This document shows, one piece after another, positions 57,476 through 64,000 of a stretch of 64,000 nt of DNA. A program made the translations under genes and the position numbers. This DNA comes from an uncultured Collinsella sp. (GTDB lineage Bacteria > Actinomycetota > Coriobacteriia > Coriobacteriales > Coriobacteriaceae): the NCBI GenBank assembly GCA_900539735.1, contig UQDE01000001.1:1-64000 (forward strand), read 5' to 3'. Below the pieces are notes generated by a model. That model searched no databases and was not told where the DNA came from. It worked only from the letters and a program-made list of their open reading frames with translations. Each line of letters opens with the position of its first letter. Within the stretch, counting starts at the first letter, position 1.

Positions 57476-57850
57476 TTATTTCTTCTTCTTAGCACCGATC
57501 TGACGCTTCGGGCCCTTGCGGGTACGAGCGTTAGTGTGGGTGCGCTGGCCGCGGACCGGGAGGCCCTTGCGGTGACGAAGGCCGCGGTTGCAGCCGATGT
57601 CCATAAGGCGCTTGACGTTCTGGTTGCGCTCACGGCGGAGGTCGCCCTCAACCATGATCTGGTTCTTATCGATATAATCGCGGATGGCGTTAACCTCATC
57701 CTCGGTGAGGTCCTTAACGCGCGTATCCACGTTAACGTTGCACTCGACGCAAATCTTCGTCGCAGTGGTGCGGCCGATGCCGTAAATGTAGGTCAGACCG
57801 ATCTCAACGCGCTTCTCACGCGGGAGGTCGACACCATTAATACGGGCCAA
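57476..57850 (-). CDS. rpsM: ribosomal protein S13
   Basis: A 124-residue head protein. [18 protein letters not shown] at the start and [20 protein letters not shown] near the end are typical; the tail is Lys-rich. It starts 14 bp after rpmJ. Confidence 0.97.
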   Translation of the reverse strand: MARINGVDLPREKRVEIGLTYIYGIGRTTATKICVECNVNVDTRVKDLTEDEVNAIRDYIDKNQIMVEGDLRRERNQNVKRLMDIGCNRGLRHRKGLPVRGQRTHTNARTRKGPKRQIGAKKKK

Positions 57851-57864
57851 CGTAGTCTCCTCTC

Positions 57865-57978
57865 TTAACCCTGACGCTGCTTATGACGGGGGTTCTCGCA
57901 AATGACGAGGACCTTGCCATGGCGCCTAATGATTTTGCACTTATCGCACATCTTCTTGACCGAAGGACGTACCTTCAT
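57865..57978 (-). CDS. rpmJ: ribosomal protein L36
   Basis: A 37-residue protein. Zinc ligands are Cys11, Cys14, Cys27 and His32 (CDKC..CENPRH), so this is the zinc-binding form. It starts [11 protein letters not shown]. The gene sits between infA and rpsM, the standard place. Confidence 0.97.
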   Translation of the reverse strand: MKVRPSVKKMCDKCKIIRRHGKVLVICENPRHKQRQG

Positions 57979-58128
57979 CGTTCTTCCTTTCGGTAGCGCT
58001 CAAACTACTTCCCTACTATCTACTCGCCCAGCCGCAGGCGTTTAAAACTATGGCTGGTCTTCACACACAATCCGACCGTAGGTTGAGCTAAGCCTGCAGT
58101 CGGAAATGGAGTGCGTGTATGCGTGCCG

Positions 58129-58347
58129 CTATTTGTAGCGATAGGTGATGCGGCCGCGGGTCAGGTCGTACGGGGAAAGCTCCACGACAACCCTGTCACC
58201 GGGGAGAATACGGATGTAATTCATTCGGATCTTGCCAGAAATGTTGCACAGAACCGAATGACCGTTCTCGAGCTCGACCTTAAACATGGCGTTGGGCAAC
58301 GGTTCCTTTACCGTACCCTCGAGCTCAATTGCGTCTTCCTTCTTCAC
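58129..58347 (-). CDS. infA: translation initiation factor IF-1
   Basis: A 72-residue OB-fold protein that binds the A site during initiation. [12 protein letters not shown] at the start and [20 protein letters not shown] are typical. I chose the GTG at 58347, which gives the family's usual 72 residues; a TTG two codons upstream is possible. About 150 bp separate it from rpmJ, with an imperfect hairpin (TCCGAC / GTCGGA, 58071-58104) of unknown role. Confidence 0.94.
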   Translation of the reverse strand: MKKEDAIELEGTVKEPLPNAMFKVELENGHSVLCNISGKIRMNYIRILPGDRVVVELSPYDLTRGRITYRYK

Positions 58348-58451
58348 AAGCAATCATCTTTCTCTAGAAAACGACAGCGATTGAGTATTCTACAACACGT
58401 ATGCACGCATCGTAATAACTTCGTAATGGCTCCACAACTAAATGGAACTTG

Positions 58452-59240
58452 TTACATTTCTCCGCCTTGGAGGGAGCACCAAGCACCTTGGGCATCCGTG
58501 GTGAGAATCACCGGACCGTCATTGGTAATGGCGACGGTGTTCTCGTAGTGCGTGGCGGGCAGGTGATCGTTGGTCGTAACAATCCAACCGTCGGAGCCCG
58601 TGCTCACATGGTTGGAACCCATCGTAACCATCGGCTCGATGGCAATGACCATGCCGGCCTGGAGGCGAACGCCCCTCCCCTTCTTTCCATAGTTAGGAAC
58701 GTTGGGGTCCTCGTGCATCACGCGGCCAATGCCATGGCCTACATAATCACGAAGCACACCGTAACCGTGAGACTCGGCGAGGGACTGAACGGCATAACCG
58801 ACGTCCCCGATATGGTTACCGGGAACAGCCTGCTCGATGGCAGCCTTAAGGCAATCGCGCGTGACCTCGCACAAAGCCTTGGCTTCGGGCGTGGGGGTGC
58901 CGACGAAAAACGTCCAAGCATTATCGCCGACCCAACCGTCGACAACGGCTCCCGTATCGATGGAGATGATATCGCCATCGCGCAGGATCATGTCGGGGTT
59001 GGGAATACCGTGGACCACGGCATCGTTGATCGATGCGCAAATGGTCCCCGGGAACCCGCCGTAACCCTTAAAGGCCGGGGTGCCGCCATGCATGCGGATA
59101 ATCTGCTCCGCGAGCTGATCGAGCTCAAAGGTGGAAACGCCGGGGCGCACCATGGCTCCAACGTGGCGGAGCGCCATCTTAGATAGCGCTCCTGCCTTCT
59201 TCATCTGCTCGATTTGCGTTGCAGACTTAATCTTGATCAT
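58452..59240 (-). CDS. map: methionine aminopeptidase
   Basis: A 262-residue enzyme that removes the first Met from new proteins. The five metal ligands are visible in order: Asp in SIDTGA, Asp in GDNAWTF, His in GHGIGRVMHE, Glu in AIEPMV and Glu in YENTVA. The ATG overlaps the adk stop codon (ATGA), so the two are coupled. A C-terminal tail of about ten residues is unremarkable. Confidence 0.96.
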   Translation of the reverse strand: MIKIKSATQIEQMKKAGALSKMALRHVGAMVRPGVSTFELDQLAEQIIRMHGGTPAFKGYGGFPGTICASINDAVVHGIPNPDMILRDGDIISIDTGAVVDGWVGDNAWTFFVGTPTPEAKALCEVTRDCLKAAIEQAVPGNHIGDVGYAVQSLAESHGYGVLRDYVGHGIGRVMHEDPNVPNYGKKGRGVRLQAGMVIAIEPMVTMGSNHVSTGSDGWIVTTNDHLPATHYENTVAITNDGPVILTTDAQGAWCSLQGGEM

Positions 59241-59863
59241 AGACCGAGAGCCTCTTTGACATCCCCGTACACGGTCTCGCGAGCCTGGTCACCGTTGACC
59301 GACTTGAGCAGACCCTGGCCACGATAGTAGTCGACGAGCGGGCTCGTGGACTTCTCGTAGACGTCGAGACGGTTCTTGATGGTCTCGGGCTTGTCGTCGT
59401 CGCGCTGATACATCTCGCCGCCACACTTGGGGCAGGTAGCATCGGCAGCGGTGCCGGTGTAACCGCATGCGCGGCAGGTGCGACGCGAAGACAGACGATC
59501 GATAATGACCTCGGGGGCCACATCGACCAGAAGGGCGCAGTCGATCTCGCGACCCATGGCGGAGAGCTCGGAATCGAGCGTCACAGCCTGGGCGGTGTTG
59601 CGCGGGAAGCCGTCGAGGATGAAGCCCTGCTGGGCGTCATCGGCGGCAAGGCGCTCCTTGACAAGGTCGATCACGAGCTGGTCGGGAACGAGCTCGCCAG
59701 CGTCCATGTACTTCTTAGCCTGAATACCAAGCTCGGTGCCACCCTTGACGGCAGCACGCAGCAGGTCGCCCGTGGAAATGTGGGCGACGCCAAACTCGGC
59801 GACGAGCTCCTGTGCGACGGTGCCCTTACCGGCACCCGGAGCTCCGAGCAATACGAGGTTCAT
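59237..59863 (-). CDS. adk: adenylate kinase
   Basis: A 208-residue enzyme that interconverts ATP, AMP and ADP. The P-loop GAPGAGKGT (about 7-15) and the long-form LID with four Cys (CRACGYTG..CPKCGG, about 127-150) for zinc are present. The ATG at 59863 follows GAGGAGG. This is the only gene in the window ending in TGA, and that TGA is part of the ATGA overlap with map. Confidence 0.97.
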   Translation of the reverse strand: MNLVLLGAPGAGKGTVAQELVAEFGVAHISTGDLLRAAVKGGTELGIQAKKYMDAGELVPDQLVIDLVKERLAADDAQQGFILDGFPRNTAQAVTLDSELSAMGREIDCALLVDVAPEVIIDRLSSRRTCRACGYTGTAADATCPKCGGEMYQRDDDKPETIKNRLDVYEKSTSPLVDYYRGQGLLKSVNGDQARETVYGDVKEALGL

Positions 59864-59881
59864 GAGCAATCCTCCTCTAGC

Positions 59882-61168
59882 CTATTTAAAGAATCCATCG
59901 TAATCATACATCTTGATCTGGCCTTCGAGCTTATCGACCGTGTCGAGCACGACGCCGACCATGATGAGGATGGACGTGCCGCCAAATGCCTGGATCAGAT
60001 GGTTACCCGTGAAGGAGAAGATGATCGAAGGCACGATGGCGATGAGCGCCAAAAAGACAGCGCTGGGAAGCGTGATCTTGTTGAGCGCGTTCTTGATGTA
60101 GGCCGCGGTAGCCCTACCCGGACGGACGCCCGGAATAAAGCCGCCCTGCTTCTTAAGGTTATCGGCCGTGTCATCGGGGTTGAACACCATGGAGGTGTAG
60201 AAGTACGCGAAGAACACGATGAGGACAACGTTAAGCACCCAGTTGAGCCAACCGGTCGAAAGCGCGGAGGCAACTGCCTGAATCCAGCCGATGCCGGGGA
60301 AGAACACGGCAATCTGAGCCGGGAAGTACAGCAGCGCCGAAGCGAAGATGATCGGCACGACACCCGCGGTGTTGACCTTGATGGGCAGGTAGGTGGTCTG
60401 GCCACCCATCATGCGACGGCCCACGACGCGCTTAGCGTAGGAGACCGGGATGCGGCGCTGGCCGCGCTCAAGGAAAACAATCAACGGGATAACCAGCAGG
60501 ATGATGGCGCAGATGATCACCATGGTGATGATGCCACCGGCATTGCCCTCGGTGCTGGAGAAGATAGCCTGCGGCAGACCGGCCATGATGTTCGCGAAGA
60601 TGATCAGCGACATACCATTGCCGATACCGCGCTGGGTGATGAGCTCACCAATCCACATGATCAGCATAGCGCCCGCGGTGAGCGTACCGACAATCATGAG
60701 GTCGAAGATGATCTCGGGAGCGCCGGCGCCATTGAAGCTGATGCCGAAGCTCTTAAAGAGGAAGAGGTAACCCACGGAGTTGAGGATTGCCAGAGCCAGG
60801 GTGAGGTAACGCGAATACTGCGTAATCTTGGTCTGACCGACCTCGCCCTCGCGGGCAAGCTCATGCAGGGAAGGCACAACGGCCTGGAGCATCTGGAGGA
60901 TGATCGAGCTGGTGATGTAAGGCATGATGCCCAGCGAAAACACCGAAACATAGCTCAACGCGCCGCCAGAGAAAAGATTCAGGAGGGCCATAGCACCTGC
61001 GGCGACCGAATTGTTATCGGTCGAGAAAAGGCCCAGCATCCCCTGGAAGGGAATGCCAGGCACAGGAACGTGCGCACCAATGCGGTACACGACGAGCATA
61101 GCTATGGTAAAAAGAATCTTTTCGCGCAATTCTTTGATGCGGAAAGCATTCTTAAGACCATTTAGCAC
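59882..61168 (-). CDS. secY: preprotein translocase channel SecY
   Basis: A 428-residue protein with ten membrane segments. The family segments [15 protein letters not shown] (plug region side) and the cytoplasmic [11 protein letters not shown] loop are clear. It forms the channel used by SecA (36594-39401). The start is GTG at 61168, 7 bases inside the end of rplO, so the two are translationally coupled; AAAGG lies 10 bases upstream. Confidence 0.96.
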   Translation of the reverse strand: MLNGLKNAFRIKELREKILFTIAMLVVYRIGAHVPVPGIPFQGMLGLFSTDNNSVAAGAMALLNLFSGGALSYVSVFSLGIMPYITSSIILQMLQAVVPSLHELAREGEVGQTKITQYSRYLTLALAILNSVGYLFLFKSFGISFNGAGAPEIIFDLMIVGTLTAGAMLIMWIGELITQRGIGNGMSLIIFANIMAGLPQAIFSSTEGNAGGIITMVIICAIILLVIPLIVFLERGQRRIPVSYAKRVVGRRMMGGQTTYLPIKVNTAGVVPIIFASALLYFPAQIAVFFPGIGWIQAVASALSTGWLNWVLNVVLIVFFAYFYTSMVFNPDDTADNLKKQGGFIPGVRPGRATAAYIKNALNKITLPSAVFLALIAIVPSIIFSFTGNHLIQAFGGTSILIMVGVVLDTVDKLEGQIKMYDYDGFFK

Positions 61169-61611
61169 GGCAGCTCGACCTTTCCGCCGGCGGCCTCGAT
61201 CTTGGCCTGCGCAGAAGCGCTGACCTTGTCGACCTTGACCGTGAACTTCTTGGTGAGCTCACCATTGCCGAGCACCTTGACGGGCTCGAACTCGCTCTTG
61301 GTGATGCGAGCGGCCTTAAGAGCGGCACCGTCGATCACAGCGCCGTCCTCGAACTTACGCTCGAGACGCTCAACGTTAACAGCGGTGTACTCGATACGAC
61401 GGGGGTTGCGGAAGCCCGGAAGCTTGGGCAGGCGCATAGCCAGCGGAGTCTGGCCACCCTCGAAGCCGGCACCCTTGGTGCCGCCAGAGCGGGAACCCTG
61501 GCCCTTCTGGCCGCGGCCAGAAGTGGTGCCGTGACCCGAAGAATTGCCACGGCCGACGCGCTTGCGGTTCTTGGTGGAACCGGGCGCGGGAGTAAGATCG
61601 TGAAGCTGCAT
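61162..61611 (-). CDS. rplO: ribosomal protein L15
   Basis: A 149-residue protein. The Gly-rich N-terminal extension ([20 protein letters not shown], about 18-37) and the basic core are typical. It follows rpmD by 3 bp. Confidence 0.97.
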   Translation of the reverse strand: MQLHDLTPAPGSTKNRKRVGRGNSSGHGTTSGRGQKGQGSRSGGTKGAGFEGGQTPLAMRLPKLPGFRNPRRIEYTAVNVERLERKFEDGAVIDGAALKAARITKSEFEPVKVLGNGELTKKFTVKVDKVSASAQAKIEAAGGKVELPC

Positions 61612-61614
61612 TTG

Positions 61615-61797
61615 CTACTCCTCTACAATCTCGACAAGGTGCTTGACCTTGAAGATCATGCCGCGGACGGACTCGTTGTCAGCAATCTCGCGAACCTCGC
61701 GGATCCTGTGGAGACCGAGGGCACGGACAGTACGGACCTGGTCCTGCTTGCAACCGTTGGTGCTGCGGACCTGCTTGATCTTGATGGTGTCAGCCAT
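61615..61797 (-). CDS. rpmD: ribosomal protein L30
   Basis: A 60-residue protein with IKQVRSTNGCKQDQVRTVRA and the GMIFKVKHLVE C-terminus. It starts 2 bp after rpsE. Confidence 0.96.
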   Translation of the reverse strand: MADTIKIKQVRSTNGCKQDQVRTVRALGLHRIREVREIADNESVRGMIFKVKHLVEIVEE

Positions 61798-61799
61798 GC

Positions 61800-62324
61800 T
61801 TAGTTCTCCTTACCGACGAACATCTCGGAGACCGTCAGGCCACGGCGAGCCGCGACGTCCTCAGGGCTGGAGAGCTCCTTGAGGCCCTCGACGGCAGCCT
61901 TGATGATGTTGAGGCCGTTGTCGGTACCGAGGGACTTGGACAGGACGTTCTTGATGCCAGCAAGCTCAAAGAGGGGACGCACAGCGCCGCCGGCGATAAC
62001 GCCGGTACCCTCGACAGCGGGCTTGATGATGATGCGACCGGCACCAAAGTGGCCGAGAACCTCGTGCGGGATGGTGCCCTGCTCGGTCACCGGCACGTGG
62101 AACATGTTCTTCTTGGCATCGAGAGATGCCTTGGAGATGGCCAGGGGCACCTCAGCGGACTTGCCCATGCCAACGCCGACGTTGCCCTTGCCGTCGCCAA
62201 CGACGACGAGAGCGACGAGGCTCATGCGACGACCACCCTTGACGGTCTTCGACACGCGGTTGATGTAAACGACGCGCTCCTCGAACTCGGAGGCCTCGCG
62301 CTGCTGCTTCTGATTACGAGCCAT
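61800..62324 (-). CDS. rpsE: ribosomal protein S5
   Basis: A 174-residue protein. The double-stranded RNA-binding fold ([20 protein letters not shown], about 18-37) and the C-terminal [11 protein letters not shown] part match the family. It starts 14 bp after rplR. Confidence 0.97.
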   Translation of the reverse strand: MARNQKQQREASEFEERVVYINRVSKTVKGGRRMSLVALVVVGDGKGNVGVGMGKSAEVPLAISKASLDAKKNMFHVPVTEQGTIPHEVLGHFGAGRIIIKPAVEGTGVIAGGAVRPLFELAGIKNVLSKSLGTDNGLNIIKAAVEGLKELSSPEDVAARRGLTVSEMFVGKEN

Positions 62325-62338
62325 GTGCTACATACCTC

Positions 62339-62707
62339 CTAGAACTCGAGACCGGCGGCACGAGCACCGTCGGCGAGGGCCTTGACGCGGCCATGGTAGA
62401 TACGGCCACCGCGATCGAAGGCGACCTTGGTGATGCCGGCCTCGATGGCGCGCTTGCCAACGAGCTGACCGACCTTCTCCGCAGCCTCCTTGTTCGAGGT
62501 GTGGGTGCCCTTGAACTCGGCCTCGAGGGTCGAGGCGGAGACGAGCGTCAGGCTGGAGCCCTTGCTGTCGTCGATGATCTGGGCATAGATGTTGGCGTTA
62601 GTACGGGTCACGCGAAGACGCGGACGCTCGGAGGTACCCGAGACCTTGCCGCGAACACGACGCTGACGACGCTTGAGGCCTTCCAGCTTCGCCTTATGCT
62701 TGTTCAT
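62339..62707 (-). CDS. rplR: ribosomal protein L18
   Basis: A 122-residue 5S rRNA-binding protein with the basic N-terminus [19 protein letters not shown] and the [21 protein letters not shown]-terminus. The ribosome site AGGAG follows a hairpin (see next entry). Confidence 0.97.
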   Translation of the reverse strand: MNKHKAKLEGLKRRQRRVRGKVSGTSERPRLRVTRTNANIYAQIIDDSKGSSLTLVSASTLEAEFKGTHTSNKEAAEKVGQLVGKRAIEAGITKVAFDRGGRIYHGRVKALADGARAAGLEF

Positions 62708-62735
62708 ACGTAAACTCCTAAAAAGGTTGATCTTG

Positions 62736-62757
62736 CCAGCACCTGACGGGGTGCTGG
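62736..62757 (-). promoter_or_regulatory. intercistronic hairpin between rplF and rplR
   Basis: CCAGCACC (62736-62743) and GGTGCTGG (62750-62757) form a perfect 8-bp stem with a 6-nt loop in the 75-bp gap. There is no T-run directly after it, so RNA processing or stability control is more likely than termination. Confidence 0.55.
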
Positions 62758-62782
62758 TCTTATGCGAGTGAGTCGGTTACGA

Positions 62783-63319
62783 CTACTTGGCGGCCTTACC
62801 CAGCTTGCGGCGGATGTGCTCGCCAACGTAGTGGATACCCTTGCCCTTGTAAGGCTCGGGAGGACGATGGCCGCGGATCTCAGCGGCGATCTGACCGACC
62901 TGCTGCTTGTTGATACCCTTGACGTTCACGTGGGTGTTGTCGGGAACCTCGAAGGTGATGCCCTCGGGAGCCTCGACGATCACGGGGTGCGAGAAGCCTA
63001 GGGAGAACTCGAGGTTCTTGCCCTTCTGCTGCACGCGGTAACCGACGCCGGCGAGCTCGAGCTTCTTCTCGAAGCCCTCGGAAACGCCAACAACCATGTT
63101 GTGGATGAGGGCGCGGGTGAGGCCGTGGCGGGCACGGGTCTCACGCTCGTCGTCGGGACGGGAAACGGTGAGGACGTTGTCCTCGACGTTGATAGCGAGC
63201 TTCTCAAAGACATCGAGCTCGAGCTGGCCCTTGGGGCCCTTGACGACAACGTTGTTGCCGTTGACTGCCACTTCGACTCCGGCGGGAATCTGGACAGGCT
63301 TATTACCGATACGAGACAC
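62783..63319 (-). CDS. rplF: ribosomal protein L6
   Basis: A 178-residue protein with two related domains. [16 protein letters not shown] at the start and the 23S-binding [19 protein letters not shown] near the end are typical. Confidence 0.97.
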   Translation of the reverse strand: MSRIGNKPVQIPAGVEVAVNGNNVVVKGPKGQLELDVFEKLAINVEDNVLTVSRPDDERETRARHGLTRALIHNMVVGVSEGFEKKLELAGVGYRVQQKGKNLEFSLGFSHPVIVEAPEGITFEVPDNTHVNVKGINKQQVGQIAAEIRGHRPPEPYKGKGIHYVGEHIRRKLGKAAK

Positions 63320-63352
63320 GGTGATCTCCTTTCCTTCTACCTACCGAGCGAA

Positions 63353-63751
63353 TTACCAGACGTAAGCGATGATCTCGCCGCCGACGTTGTGCTTGCGAGC
63401 ATCGCGGTCGGTCATGACGCCATGGCTGGTGGAAATAATGGCGGTACCAAGGCCACCGCGGACGCGGGGCATGTCGGCAACGCCGGTGTACTTACGCAGG
63501 CCCGGCTTGGAAATGCGGCGGATGCCGTTGATGACCTTAGCCTTCTTGGGACCATACTTAAGCGTGATGTGCAGAGTCTTCTGGGGAACGGTGTCCTCGA
63601 CATCGTAGCCCTCGATGTAGCCCTCCTCGTGTAGAACACGAGCGATCTCGACGAGCTTCTTGCTGCTCGGCATGGAGACCGTGGCCTTGTTCACAGAGTT
63701 AGCGTTACGGATGCGCGTAAGCATATCTGCGATCGGGTCTGTAAGGTTCAT
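63353..63751 (-). CDS. rpsH: ribosomal protein S8
   Basis: A 132-residue protein. [16 protein letters not shown] at the start and [20 protein letters not shown] near the end are typical. About 120 bp of non-coding sequence separate it from rpsN, longer than the other gaps in this part of the operon. Confidence 0.97.
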   Translation of the reverse strand: MNLTDPIADMLTRIRNANSVNKATVSMPSSKKLVEIARVLHEEGYIEGYDVEDTVPQKTLHITLKYGPKKAKVINGIRRISKPGLRKYTGVADMPRVRGGLGTAIISTSHGVMTDRDARKHNVGGEIIAYVW

Positions 63752-63870
63752 ACAGATTCTCCTTCGTTCTTGATGAACACGTGCTCTTGGTTCTTCGCCG
63801 CCCTTAACGGCAAAGCCTATTTAGCGCGTTTTCCCTGTTCCAAACTGATGCTTGAAACGCTGGTAGTGAC

Positions 63871-64000
63871 TTACCAGCTGGCCTTCTTAACGCCGGGAAG
63901 CTCGCCCTTGAGTGCAAGCTCGCGGAAGCAGACACGGCACAGGCCGAACTTGCGGTACACAGAGTGCGGACGGCCGCAGCGCTGGCAGCGCGTGTACTCA
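63871..64000 (-). CDS. rpsN: ribosomal protein S14, zinc type (partial, start outside the window)
   Basis: The last 43 codons are visible. The two zinc knuckles, CQRCGR and CRVCFRE, and the final GVKKASW identify the short 61-residue zinc-binding form. The position upstream of rpsH fits the spc operon. Confidence 0.95.
   Translation of the reverse strand, partial: EYTRCQRCGRPHSVYRKFGLCRVCFRELALKGELPGVKKASW

Overview
The window looks like a chromosomal segment of a strictly anaerobic, GC-rich actinobacterium of the class Coriobacteriia, most likely Collinsella or a close relative. This rests on GC-rich codon use, strong Shine-Dalgarno sites, an intact spc/alpha ribosomal-protein operon, rubredoxin with a flavin reductase, gltBD, a split transketolase, LPXTG anchoring, and zinc-type S14, L31 and L36. 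No similarity search was possible, so the genus is an inference.

Layout. 1-3444: an FHA-domain protein and a membrane Ser/Thr kinase with a DUF6273-like domain. 3766-7101: a large LPXTG surface protein with a CAP domain between two coiled-coil arms (PrgA-like). 7446-10539: copper efflux copA-copZ-csoR behind a CsoR-type operator. 10686-13586: a zinc-ribbon membrane protein, an amidohydrolase and an orphan protein. 13940-20124: glutamate synthase gltBD. 20647-22790: an NRAMP transporter, a 47-residue rubredoxin and a flavin reductase. 22997-24636: smpB, a helical-repeat protein, tRNA-Glu and tRNA-Gln. 24902-29621: small orphans, an ArsC/Spx-like protein, a VanZ-like protein, a serine recombinase and RNase R. 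29757-34183: ftsEX and the split transketolase. 34391-40136: yitT, prfB, secA, rpmE. 40442-47671: an ACT protein, citrate synthase, two HAD phosphatases, adenine deaminase, tyrS. 47768-54876: a U32 protein, a class A PBP, argR, a glycosyltransferase, truA. 54969-64000: rplQ back to a partial rpsN, the spc/alpha operon on the minus strand.

The genes are mostly housekeeping. The unusual content lies between them and in codon use. (1) Of 57 protein genes whose stop codon I could read, 31 end in TAG, 25 in TAA and one (adk) in TGA, and the RF2 encoded here carries SPT where RF2 proteins normally carry SPF. (2) A 59-bp palindrome occurs eight times plus a remnant; wherever copies are in tandem their starts are exactly 80 bp apart. 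(3) A second palindrome family forms a three-copy array at exactly 62-bp spacing, and two further families of REP-like elements are dispersed; two of these elements supply the stop codons of neighbouring genes. (4) Several genes carry leader hairpins that either hide the ribosome binding site (rpmE, a HAD gene) or form a terminator ahead of it (ade, yitT). (5) gltB and argR share a 12-bp upstream motif.

Stretches over 300 bp without a confident gene: 3445-3765 and 7102-7518 (palindromes, terminator, copper operator), 13587-13939 (short direct repeats and a REP pair), 20125-20646 (promoter motif and three palindromes), 31885-32409 (large hairpin, one REP, terminator), 39402-39710 (REPs, terminator) and 40137-40441 (rpmE leader, otherwise nothing recognised).
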